Of a stretch of 64,000 nt of DNA, positions 27,662-35,301 are shown in pieces. The number at the start of each line of letters is the position of its first letter. The first letter of the stretch is position 1. Below the pieces are notes generated by a model, which did not search any database, was not told the origin of the DNA, and saw nothing but the letters and a program-made list of their open reading frames with translations. A program made the translations under genes and the position numbers. This stretch comes from Pontivivens nitratireducens. GTDB taxonomy: Bacteria; Pseudomonadota; Alphaproteobacteria; Rhodobacterales; Rhodobacteraceae. The stretch covers positions 186,001 to 250,000 of the forward strand of contig NZ_JACJUQ010000003.1 in assembly GCF_014235845.1 (NCBI RefSeq), given 5' to 3'.

Positions 27662-28471
27662 ATGACCGCGATCGACAACCGCCCGATGGGCGAACGCCGT
27701 TTTGGCCGCTGGAATACGCTGGGAACGCAGACGCTGGCCCTGCGTGAGATTCGCCGGTTCACCAGCGTCTGGACGCAAACTCTGGCCGCGCCGATGGCGA
27801 CGGCACTGTTGTTCATGCTGATCTTCGTGCTGGCGCTGGGCGACCGGCGCGGCGACGTGATGGGAATGCCCTTCGCGCAGTTCCTGGCGCCGGGCATCGT
27901 GATGATGACGGTGATCCAGAACGCGTTTGCCAACACCTCCTCCTCAATCGTGATATCCAAGGTGCAGGGCAATATCGTCGATACGCTGATGCCGCCGCTG
28001 TCCGCGTCCGAGATCATGCTGGGCTATGTCGCGGGGGGTGTCGCGCGCGGGGCGCTGGTGGCGGTCGCGGTGGCGCTGGTCGTCTTTCCGTTCGCGGCGG
28101 TCTGGCCCGCCAACCCGATCTGGACGCTGGTTTTCGTGCTGCTGGGCGCCACGATGATGAGCCTGGTGGGCATTCTGGCAGGCATCTATGCCGAGAAGTT
28201 CGATCAGATGGCGGCGATCACCAACTTCATCGTGACGCCGCTCAGCTTTCTGTCGGGCACGTTCTATTCGCTGGAAACGTTGCCGCCCGCGATGTCGATC
28301 ATCAGCCACGCAAATCCGGTGTTCTATGTGATCGACGGGTTCCGCTACGGCGTGCTGGGGCAGTCGGACAGCTCCCCATGGTTGGGCGTATTGGTCTGCG
28401 TCGGGGTCTGTGCGGTAATCGCGGCGATCTGCTGGCGGTTCTTCGCGACGGGCTACAGGCTGAAATCCTGA
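27662..28471 (+). CDS. ABC-2 type transporter permease
   Basis: A 269-residue membrane protein with six predicted helices and the ABC-2 family features GIVMMTVIQNAFANTSSS and the C-terminal LSFLSGTFYSLETLPP, near NodJ/YadH. A GAGAGGA ribosome site lies before the ATG. It would form an export channel with an ATPase, yet no ABC ATPase gene is adjacent; the neighbours are gcrA (divergent) and a NUDIX gene (convergent). The cargo is unknown. Confidence 0.87.
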   Translation: MTAIDNRPMGERRFGRWNTLGTQTLALREIRRFTSVWTQTLAAPMATALLFMLIFVLALGDRRGDVMGMPFAQFLAPGIVMMTVIQNAFANTSSSIVISKVQGNIVDTLMPPLSASEIMLGYVAGGVARGALVAVAVALVVFPFAAVWPANPIWTLVFVLLGATMMSLVGILAGIYAEKFDQMAAITNFIVTPLSFLSGTFYSLETLPPAMSIISHANPVFYVIDGFRYGVLGQSDSSPWLGVLVCVGVCAVIAAICWRFFATGYRLKS

Positions 28472-28474
28472 GCC

Positions 28475-28912
28475 TCAGATACGGAACTGGCGCCTTACGA
28501 AGTGCCGTTCCGCCCCGACGCTGAGACGCTCGGCGGCATCCGTCGCGCGCATCCAGACGGGGAAGTGATCGGGTTCCGTCGGCGGGGCCAGTTGGCGGAC
28601 CGGGTGGCACAGGTAGACCGCGCAGATCTTGTGCGCCCACCAGCCATATTCCGGCATGAAGACATAGCGTTGATACGCGCCCAGCCTCCGGGGCCGTGCG
28701 ACGCGCCAGCCGGTTTCCTCGATCACCTCGCGGTGCAGACCGGCCAGAGGATGCTCCCCCTTGTCGATGCCGCCGCCAGGCAGCAGAAGCGTCTGATCCC
28801 TGACGGTGGTGCGCGCCAGCAGCAGCCACGCGCCATCCGCGATGATGGCATAGGCACCGGGGCGATCGGCATAGGCCTGACCGCTCTTTATCGCTTCGCC
28901 GAACCTGCGCAT
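28475..28912 (-). CDS. NUDIX hydrolase
   Basis: A 145-residue NUDIX protein with a complete box GGGIDKGEHPLAGLHREVIEETGW (G..E..REVIEETGW), so it can cleave a nucleoside diphosphate-linked substrate with Mg2+. The substrate is unknown, although the 45-residue C-terminal extension including YVFMPEYGWW is seen in DNA-damage related or sugar-nucleotide NUDIX members. The ATG at 28912 is preferred over an upstream GTG at 28930 because GGGAG is suitably spaced. Confidence 0.85.
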   Translation of the reverse strand: MRRFGEAIKSGQAYADRPGAYAIIADGAWLLLARTTVRDQTLLLPGGGIDKGEHPLAGLHREVIEETGWRVARPRRLGAYQRYVFMPEYGWWAHKICAVYLCHPVRQLAPPTEPDHFPVWMRATDAAERLSVGAERHFVRRQFRI

Positions 28913-28996
28913 ATTCTGCTCCCGCCTCACAGGGGTTACATTGCCCCGGTCTGAGTACTATGTCGCATCCTCATGTGAAAAGCCCGGAGTGAGAGA

Positions 28997-30034
28997 ATGA
29001 GCACCGCCGCAACCATCGCCTGGGATGATTCCATCCTGCCGTTTCAGCTCGATGCATCCGACATGCGCGGCCGGATCGCGCGGTTGGACCACTCGCTCGA
29101 AAATATTCTGGGGCAGCATGACTATCCCGCCAACGTGTCCGAGCAGGTGGCGCAGGCCGTCCTGCTGACCGCGATGATCGGGCAGACGATGAAGCTGCGC
29201 TGGCGGTTGTCGTTGCAGATTCGCGGCGACGGGCCGCTGCGCCTGATCGCCACGGATTACTTCGCCCCGGCCAAGGCGGGGGAGCCGGGACAGGTTCGCG
29301 CCTATGCCAGCTATGATGAGGAGCGTCTGCAAGACGGTCCCGGATTTCCGCAGATCGGCAAGGGCATGTTCGCGGTCATCATAGATCAGGGTGAGGGGAT
29401 GCAGCCCTATCAGGGCATCACGCCACTGGCGGGCGGATCCCTCGCCGCCTGTGCGGAGACGTATTTCGCACAGTCCGAGCAGTTGCCGACCCGCTTCGTA
29501 CTGGGTGCGGCCCAACAGGTCGAGGCCGAGGGTGAGACGTGGCGCGGCGGTGGTATCATGGTTCAGCACATGCCGCCCGCAGGCAGTCACGTCACGGGCG
29601 AGGAAGGCTCGGGCGAGGGCGGTCTGCTGGATGCGAACGATCTGATCGGGCGCGACGCGGAGGAAGACTGGAACCGCGTCACGATGCTGCTGGAGACGAC
29701 CGAGTTGATTGAACTGGTCGGGCCGCATGTGACGCCGGATCAGTTGCTGGTGCGCCTGTTCCATGAGGAGACGCCGCGTGTCTTTGACGCGCAATCGGTC
29801 AAGTTCGGCTGCACCTGTTCGGCGGCGAAGGTGGTGCAGACCATGTCGATGTATTCCAGCAAGGATGTCGGCCACATGACCACCGATAACGGCACCGTCA
29901 CGGCCGATTGCCAGTTCTGCGGGGCGCATTACGAATTGCCCGCGCAGGTTCTGGGTTTCGAAGCCGATCCCGAGGCCGCCGAGGCCGCAGCGCAGGCGGC
30001 CAAGCCCAGCTGGCCGGGTCGCCCCGCCGGCTAG
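28997..30034 (+). CDS. hslO: Hsp33 redox-activated chaperone
   Basis: A 345-residue Hsp33. The N-terminal domain (PFQLDASDMRGRIARL) is followed by the C-terminal redox switch: C272-x-C274 and C305-x-x-C308 bind zinc when reduced, and oxidation unfolds the linker and activates holdase function. The final Ala-rich tail (from ~residue 325) is longer than in E. coli. It is convergent with the DUF4329 gene and divergent from the NUDIX gene. Confidence 0.97.
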   Translation: MSTAATIAWDDSILPFQLDASDMRGRIARLDHSLENILGQHDYPANVSEQVAQAVLLTAMIGQTMKLRWRLSLQIRGDGPLRLIATDYFAPAKAGEPGQVRAYASYDEERLQDGPGFPQIGKGMFAVIIDQGEGMQPYQGITPLAGGSLAACAETYFAQSEQLPTRFVLGAAQQVEAEGETWRGGGIMVQHMPPAGSHVTGEEGSGEGGLLDANDLIGRDAEEDWNRVTMLLETTELIELVGPHVTPDQLLVRLFHEETPRVFDAQSVKFGCTCSAAKVVQTMSMYSSKDVGHMTTDNGTVTADCQFCGAHYELPAQVLGFEADPEAAEAAAQAAKPSWPGRPAG

Positions 30035-30083
30035 GCATGGGTCAGGCCAAAGGCGGGCGCGATGCCTGGCACCGCGCGCGCGA

Positions 30084-30602
30084 TTACTCTCCGAACCGGT
30101 TCAGCAACTGGTCCAGCGTATAGCGTTCCGGCACGGACCTGCTGCCGCGCGCGGTAAAGGCCGGGTCTTGATACAGGCACCCCAGCCCGCAAAGCTGCTG
30201 CGCCACGCGGCGACGCCAGTCGAACACCCAGATCCGCCCGCCCGGCGTGCCGACATAGCCGTCTGTCTGCGAATCCATGTCGGAATACACGTCGATGGGG
30301 GAGGGGACCTCGGCATCGTATTCCTGCGTCCAGGCACCGTGGCTGTGATAGGAGGCGACCACCGTCCAGCCATCGGGCGCGTTCTTGATCAGGCAGCTTG
30401 CATGGGTTCCGGGCGCGGCGCGGGTGGCGCGCAGCACACCATCGGTATCATAGGCGATATAACCGCAATATTCCCGGCTTTCCTCAACGCTGCGCCGCTG
30501 AATGTCCTTGAGCGCCTGAAAGGCGAGGGCGTGGACGGGGTTCTTGTGCTGAGCCATCGCGGGTGCTGCCAGCAACAGCAGGATCGCCAGATAGATGCGC
30601 AA
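30084..30602 (-). CDS. Exported DUF4329/JAMM-like protein
   Basis: A 172-residue protein with a clear signal peptide (residues 1-17, cleavage after AMA). The mature part has the ingredients of a JAB1/MPN+ (JAMM) metalloprotease site in order: E44 in EYCGYI, H86-x-H88 in SYHSHG, then S101-x-x-D104. The spacing between H88 and S101 is longer than the classic seven. Four cysteines (46, 70 and two near residue 140) could form disulfides in the periplasm. It resembles DUF4329; a peptidase or deubiquitinase-like role is an inference. Confidence 0.75.
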   Translation of the reverse strand: MRIYLAILLLLAAPAMAQHKNPVHALAFQALKDIQRRSVEESREYCGYIAYDTDGVLRATRAAPGTHASCLIKNAPDGWTVVASYHSHGAWTQEYDAEVPSPIDVYSDMDSQTDGYVGTPGGRIWVFDWRRRVAQQLCGLGCLYQDPAFTARGSRSVPERYTLDQLLNRFGE

Positions 30603-30650
30603 GGTGGCGCTCCTCTTGTGTCGGTGCCCAAGCTAGGCCATCACAGGCGC

Positions 30651-31283
30651 ATGGAGCAAGCAGATCAGGCAAATCGCGAACTGGAACAGGTGCGCAGGGC
30701 GCTGGCACGGGGGATTCCGGCGGATTCCTCTGACTTCGATCTGAACGCGCAGTTCCGCGCAGCCCTGCCCGAGGGGCGGACCCTGCGTCCGGCGGCCGTG
30801 CTCTGCCCGTTGGTGGTGCGCGGGGGACGGGTGCGGGTGATCCTGACGCGGCGGTCCTCTCAACTGCGGCACCATCCGGGGCAGGTCGCCTTTCCCGGTG
30901 GCAAGGTCGATGCCGGTGACGATGGCCCGCTGGCCGCTGCCCTGCGTGAGGCATCCGAGGAAATCGGCCTCGCCCCCTCGCAGGTCGAGCTGTTCGGTGA
31001 ACTGCCCCAGCATGAGACGGTGACCGGGTTTCGGATGCATCCCTATATCGGGCTGGTCGCACCGGATTTCACGCCGCGATCCGACCCCGGAGAGGTCGAG
31101 GAAGTGTTCGAGGTGCCGCTGGCGCATCTGGTCGATCCCGCGCGCTGCCAGGTGCATACGCGGCAGTGGCGCGGGCATGGGCGCAGCTATTACGCGATGC
31201 CCTACGGGCCGTACTATATCTGGGGCGCGACCGCCCGGATCCTGAAGGCCCTGTCGGACATGGTAAATGCGACTGACATCTGA
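30651..31283 (+). CDS. CoA pyrophosphatase (NudL-type NUDIX hydrolase)
   Basis: A 210-residue NUDIX enzyme of the NudL/YeaB family, which splits CoA into 4'-phosphopantetheine and 3',5'-ADP. The family-specific stretch RRSSQLRHHPGQVAFPGG precedes the NUDIX box ending REASEEIGL. ATG 30651 is chosen because the extension upstream has no similarity. It overlaps the CCA-adding enzyme by 17 bases, a pairing common in alphaproteobacteria. Confidence 0.92.
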   Translation: MEQADQANRELEQVRRALARGIPADSSDFDLNAQFRAALPEGRTLRPAAVLCPLVVRGGRVRVILTRRSSQLRHHPGQVAFPGGKVDAGDDGPLAAALREASEEIGLAPSQVELFGELPQHETVTGFRMHPYIGLVAPDFTPRSDPGEVEEVFEVPLAHLVDPARCQVHTRQWRGHGRSYYAMPYGPYYIWGATARILKALSDMVNATDI

Positions 31284-32433
31284 CTGGATAACCGCGCCAC
31301 GCTCGCAACTGGTTCTGCGCGTGGCGGGCGGCGCGGCGGGTCCGGCGCTGTTCGTCGGCGGATCGGTGCGCAACGCGGTGCAGGGCCGCCCGATCGGAGA
31401 TCTGGATATCGCCACACCGGCCTTGCCCGAAACCGTGATGGCGCAGGCGAAGGCCGCAGGGCTGAAGGCGATCCCCACAGGTCTGGACCACGGCACGGTG
31501 ACCATCGTGGCGCAGGGTGTCGCGCATGAGGTGACGACATTCCGCCGCGATGTGCGCACCACGGGCCGCCATGCCACCGTCGCGTTTTCACACGATATTG
31601 CGCAGGACGCGGCGCGGCGCGACTTCACGATGAACGCGCTTTATGCCGGTGCGGACGGGCAAGTGATCGACCCGCTGGGCGGCTTGCCCGATGCGCTGGC
31701 AGGCAGGGTCCGCTTCATCGGTGACGCAACCGCCCGCATCGCGGAGGATTACCTGCGCATTCTGCGCTTCTTTCGCTTTACCGCGATCTATGCCTCCGGC
31801 CCGGCGGATGCGGAGGGGCTGGCCGCGTGTGCCGCTTCGCGCGATGGGATCTCCCGCTTGTCGGTGGAGCGTGTGACCGGCGAGATGTGCAAGCTGTTGC
31901 AGGCCCCCGCCCCGGCCCGCGCCGTGGCGGAGATGGAGGCCGTCGGCATATTGCAGAGCGTTCTGCCCGGCGCGCAGCCGCAGCACTTGCCGCCGTTGCA
32001 AAGGGCGGAGGCCGCGCTGGACGCCGCCCCGCGCTGGCGCCGCCGCCTGTTGGCGCTGGGGGGCGACAGTTCGGGCTGGCGTCTGTCCAACGCGGATCGC
32101 AAGGCCCTGACGCAGGCGCAGCAGATGCTGGGCACCCCTGCGACCACCGCCGAACGGGCCTATCGCGCCGGTGCGGACCTCGCGCTGGACGCGGCGTTGG
32201 TCGAGGCGGCGTGGGCCGATGCGATGCCCGCTGCCGACCTGCGCCGGGATTGCGACCGGGGCGGGAGCGCGCGATTTCCGCTGGCGGCGGCCGACCTGAT
32301 GCCCCCCTACCGCCCCGGCAGCGCGCTGGGGGCGGAGTTGCGCCGGCTGGAGGACCACTGGATCAGGCGCGATTTCACCCCCGACCGCGCCGCCCTGCTG
32401 GACGCGATGCGCCCGCCGCCGGACCTGCCGTAA
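31267..32433 (+). CDS. cca: CCA-adding tRNA nucleotidyltransferase
   Basis: A 388-residue class II nucleotidyltransferase of the CCA/polyA-polymerase family. The catalytic FVGGSVRNA and the DLDIAT pair of carboxylates are present, together with the RRDFTMNALY motif and the ARIAEDYLRILRFFRF motif. It repairs or completes tRNA 3' ends; the window's two tRNA genes already encode CCA, so here the role is maintenance. It overlaps nudL upstream by 17 bases. Confidence 0.92.
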   Translation: MRLTSDWITAPRSQLVLRVAGGAAGPALFVGGSVRNAVQGRPIGDLDIATPALPETVMAQAKAAGLKAIPTGLDHGTVTIVAQGVAHEVTTFRRDVRTTGRHATVAFSHDIAQDAARRDFTMNALYAGADGQVIDPLGGLPDALAGRVRFIGDATARIAEDYLRILRFFRFTAIYASGPADAEGLAACAASRDGISRLSVERVTGEMCKLLQAPAPARAVAEMEAVGILQSVLPGAQPQHLPPLQRAEAALDAAPRWRRRLLALGGDSSGWRLSNADRKALTQAQQMLGTPATTAERAYRAGADLALDAALVEAAWADAMPAADLRRDCDRGGSARFPLAAADLMPPYRPGSALGAELRRLEDHWIRRDFTPDRAALLDAMRPPPDLP

Positions 32434-32505
32434 CGATACAAACTGAACGTTGACGCGCCCCGCGCGGCCCGCGAAGGTCTGGTCCGCAACGACCGGAGCC
32501 TGCCC

Positions 32506-33120
32506 GTGACCATCGAGACCATCATCGCCATCGTGGCACTGGCCGCCGGCACCGTCTGGACGCCGGGGCCGAACAACGCGATGCTCGCCTCATCCGGGGC
32601 GCGGTTCGGGTTTCGCGCCACGCTGCCCCACGCGATGGGGGTGGCGGTCGGCTTTCCGGTGATGTGCTTCGTCATGGCGCTGGGACTGGGGCAGGTGTTC
32701 GAGGCGCAGCCCCTGATCGGTGAGATCCTGCGCTGGATCGGCGCGGCGCTGCTGCTGCGGATCGCGTGGAAGACCCTGAACGCGAAACCGCCCGGAACCG
32801 ATCAGGGCGCGGCGAAGCCGTGGACGTTCCTGCAGGCCAGCGCCTTTCAATGGATCAACCCCAAGGCGTGGGTGATGGCCGTCTCGATGATCTCGCAATT
32901 CGTGACCGGAGTGGATCCGGTGCGCGAGGCGGCGCTGGTCGCGGGCATCTATCTGTTGGTGGGGCTGACATCCGCCAATGGCTGGGCGGGCTTCGGCGCG
33001 GCGCTGCAACGGTTCCTGTCCACACGCGGGCGGATGCTGGCGTTCAACGCGGTAATGGCGGGGCTGATCGTGTTGACCGTGGTGGGGCTGATCTTTGCGG
33101 ATCTGAGGCCGGGCGCTTGA
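32506..33120 (+). CDS. LysE/RhtB family amino-acid exporter (first of two)
   Basis: A 204-residue membrane protein with the LysE family start: after helix 1, TPGPNNAML..GARFGFRATLPHAMGVAVGF. The conserved FQWINPKAW motif is near residue 130. These proteins export amino acids or derivatives such as homoserine lactones. It starts at GTG 32506 with CGGAG upstream. It overlaps the second LysE gene by four bases (TTGA) and the two proteins are clearly related, implying tandem duplication. Confidence 0.9.
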   Translation: MTIETIIAIVALAAGTVWTPGPNNAMLASSGARFGFRATLPHAMGVAVGFPVMCFVMALGLGQVFEAQPLIGEILRWIGAALLLRIAWKTLNAKPPGTDQGAAKPWTFLQASAFQWINPKAWVMAVSMISQFVTGVDPVREAALVAGIYLLVGLTSANGWAGFGAALQRFLSTRGRMLAFNAVMAGLIVLTVVGLIFADLRPGA

Positions 33121-33698
33121 TTCCGGCCTCGCTGGCCTTTTTCGTTTTCGTCGGTCTGTTCTCACCTGGGCCGAACGTGATCCTGCTGACGGCATCGGGG
33201 GCGCGGTTCGGGTTTCGCGCGACGGTTCCGCATATCCTCGGCGTGGCCATCGGCGTGGGGATCACGGCCGGGCTGACCGGGCTGGGGCTGGGGGCCGCGA
33301 TCATGGCCGTTCCCATGCTGACCGTCGTGCTGAAGGGCGTGGCGATGATGTGGATCCTGTATCTGGCCTACAGCCTGTACCGTGCCACCCGCGCGCCGAG
33401 GGCACAGAGTGCGCAGAGGCCCTTTACCTTCGTGCAGGCGGTGCTGTTCCAGTGGGTCAACCCCAAGGTCTGGGCCGTTGCGCTGGCGGCATCGTCCTTC
33501 GTCGCGGATCAGGGGCCGGTGGGGGCGGGGCTAGCGCTGGCATTGGCGTTCTCAGCCATCAACCTCGCCGTGTGTCTGTTCTGGACCAGCGCCGGGCACC
33601 TGCTGGGGCGTCTGCTGGCGGATGAGGCGCTGTGGCGGGCCTTCATGACCGTGATGTCGGGGGCTATGGCCCTGTCCGCTGTGCTGGTCCTGCTTTGA
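33117..33698 (+). CDS. LysE/RhtB family amino-acid exporter (second of two)
   Basis: A 193-residue paralogue of the gene before it: SPGPNVILLTASGARFGFRATVPHILGVAIG and FQWVNPKVWAV. Its start is a TTG at 33117 that overlaps the stop of the first gene (TTGA); no ATG or GTG gives a better N-terminus before helix 1. Tandem LysE-type pairs may act separately with different substrates. Its 3' end overlaps the converging gene by 35 bases. Confidence 0.85.
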   Translation: MIPASLAFFVFVGLFSPGPNVILLTASGARFGFRATVPHILGVAIGVGITAGLTGLGLGAAIMAVPMLTVVLKGVAMMWILYLAYSLYRATRAPRAQSAQRPFTFVQAVLFQWVNPKVWAVALAASSFVADQGPVGAGLALALAFSAINLAVCLFWTSAGHLLGRLLADEALWRAFMTVMSGAMALSAVLVLL

Positions 33699-34257
33699 GC
33701 GAGGTCCACCAAGGGTCCGCCGCCAGGGCGCGGCGCAAGGGGGTCATCGTGGTGGCCGGGGCCTCCTGAATATAGCGGTGCGCCTCCTCGATCTGGTCGC
33801 CCTGCAAGGTTTTGAGATAGGCGATCGCACCCGCCACGGTGAAGGGGTCGCGCGGTGACTCGTGGAAATTCGGCTCCAGATCGGTCCAGATGGCGGCATC
33901 GTAATCGCCGGTCGCGCACCATTCCATCACCCGGTCATTGACCTGTGGCAGGCGACCGAAGGCGTCTGTCGCCGTGGCCCAGCCGATCCGGTCCAGCGGT
34001 GCGCGTTCGCGTGCGGCAAGGTCGGTCGCGGCCTGCGCCACCTGCGTGCGGGTGGAGCGGATGGCGTGGGTGGGGCACAGGGCACCGTCCTGCGGGTCCA
34101 GGCAGACCGCCAGCCCCATCTTGCGCTTGGCCGAAACGCGCGAAAATTCCATCGGCAGGTCTGGCCCGCCGCTCATGTGCCATGCGCCTGTAACATGGGG
34201 GGCGAGGATCTCGATATCCCAGATCAGGGACCCCCAGCCGAGGATCGCGATCCTCAT
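33664..34257 (-). CDS. Conserved hypothetical, possible gamma-glutamylcyclotransferase-like fold
   Basis: A 197-residue protein beginning MRIAILGWGSLIWD, a glycine-containing first strand reminiscent of the YGSN/YGSL phosphate loop of the GGCT-like fold. A conserved-looking RVSAKRKMGLAVCLDP follows. No certain catalytic residue can be named. Its ATG overlaps the hemF stop (ATGA), fixing the start at 34257 rather than 34263, so it is co-translated with hemF. The link to heme synthesis is positional only. Confidence 0.7.
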   Translation of the reverse strand: MRIAILGWGSLIWDIEILAPHVTGAWHMSGGPDLPMEFSRVSAKRKMGLAVCLDPQDGALCPTHAIRSTRTQVAQAATDLAARERAPLDRIGWATATDAFGRLPQVNDRVMEWCATGDYDAAIWTDLEPNFHESPRDPFTVAGAIAYLKTLQGDQIEEAHRYIQEAPATTMTPLRRALAADPWWTSLKAGPAQRTGP

Positions 34258-35141
34258 GGCCATGCGGCCAGCGGCGGCAGGCTCATCAAGACGGCCTCGG
34301 GGTTGTGGCCGGTCTGCAAGCCGAAGGTCGTGCCCCGGTCATAGACCAGATTGAACTCCGCGTAGCGGCCGCGCCGGAACAGCTGGTGATCGCGGTCGGC
34401 CTGGGTCCACTCCTCGAACATCCGCTTTTCCACAATCGGCACGAAGGCCTTCAGAAAGGCCCGTCCGACATCCTGCGTAAAGGCGAAATCGGCGTTCCAA
34501 TCGCCCGAGCAATGATCGTCGTAGAAGATCCCGCCGACGCCGCGCGCCTCGTTCCAGTGGCGGATCATGAAATACTCATCGGCCCATGCCTTGTAACGCG
34601 GGTACAGATCGGCGCCGTGCGGGTCGCAGGCGGCCTGCTGCTGCGCGTGGAAGAACGCGGTATCCTGCGGCACCTCGACCATGGGGTTCAGATCCGATCC
34701 GCCCCCGAACCACCAGCCATGCGGGGTCCAGAACATGCGGGTGTTCATGTGCACGGCGGGCACCTTGGGGCTGCGCATATGCGCGACCAGGCTGATGCCG
34801 GAGGCCCAGAATCTGGGATCCTCGGCCATGCCGGGCATATCCTTGCGCGCGGCCATGGCCCGCTGTGCCGGGGGGGCCAGGGTGCCGTAGACCTCAGAGA
34901 TGTTGACGCCGACCTTTTCGAAACAACGGCCGCCGCGCATGACGCGCATCTCACCGCCGCCGGCATCCGAACCATCATCGGAATGGCGTTTCGTCGGCTT
35001 GCGTTCGAACCGCCCGGGGGCCAGGTCAGCGAACGGGCCCGAGGTCTGAGCGTCCTCCAACCCCTCGAATGCATCGCAAATCCGGTCGCGCAAGCTGCGG
35101 AACCAGTCCGCCGCGCGGCGTTTTTCGTCTGTCATGTCCAT
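34254..35141 (-). CDS. hemF: Oxygen-dependent coproporphyrinogen III oxidase
   Basis: A 295-residue HemF: uses O2 to decarboxylate coproporphyrinogen III to protoporphyrinogen IX. Hallmarks are GVNISEVYG, HMNTRMFWTPHGWWFGGGSDL, the RHWNEARGVGGIFYDD stretch, and the C-terminal RRGRYAEFNLVYDRGT. ATG 35141 gives the usual N-terminus with GGTGAG ten bases upstream; a GTG at 35156 extends by five codons. It is unlinked to the hemCD cluster 20 kb away. Confidence 0.97.
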   Translation of the reverse strand: MDMTDEKRRAADWFRSLRDRICDAFEGLEDAQTSGPFADLAPGRFERKPTKRHSDDGSDAGGGEMRVMRGGRCFEKVGVNISEVYGTLAPPAQRAMAARKDMPGMAEDPRFWASGISLVAHMRSPKVPAVHMNTRMFWTPHGWWFGGGSDLNPMVEVPQDTAFFHAQQQAACDPHGADLYPRYKAWADEYFMIRHWNEARGVGGIFYDDHCSGDWNADFAFTQDVGRAFLKAFVPIVEKRMFEEWTQADRDHQLFRRGRYAEFNLVYDRGTTFGLQTGHNPEAVLMSLPPLAAWP

Positions 35142-35301
35142 TTTCGGATGTCTCACCTGGTCGTTTCGGGCGGATTTTCATCCTTTGTGCGGCAAGGTTC
35201 AAGGGAAGGGGCGCAACGCGGTTGTCCTCCGCGTCACAGGGCATAGGTTAACGGGGTCTGCGGGTCGCGCGTCCCGTGCCGTCCCGCCGAGGAATTATTC
35301 C

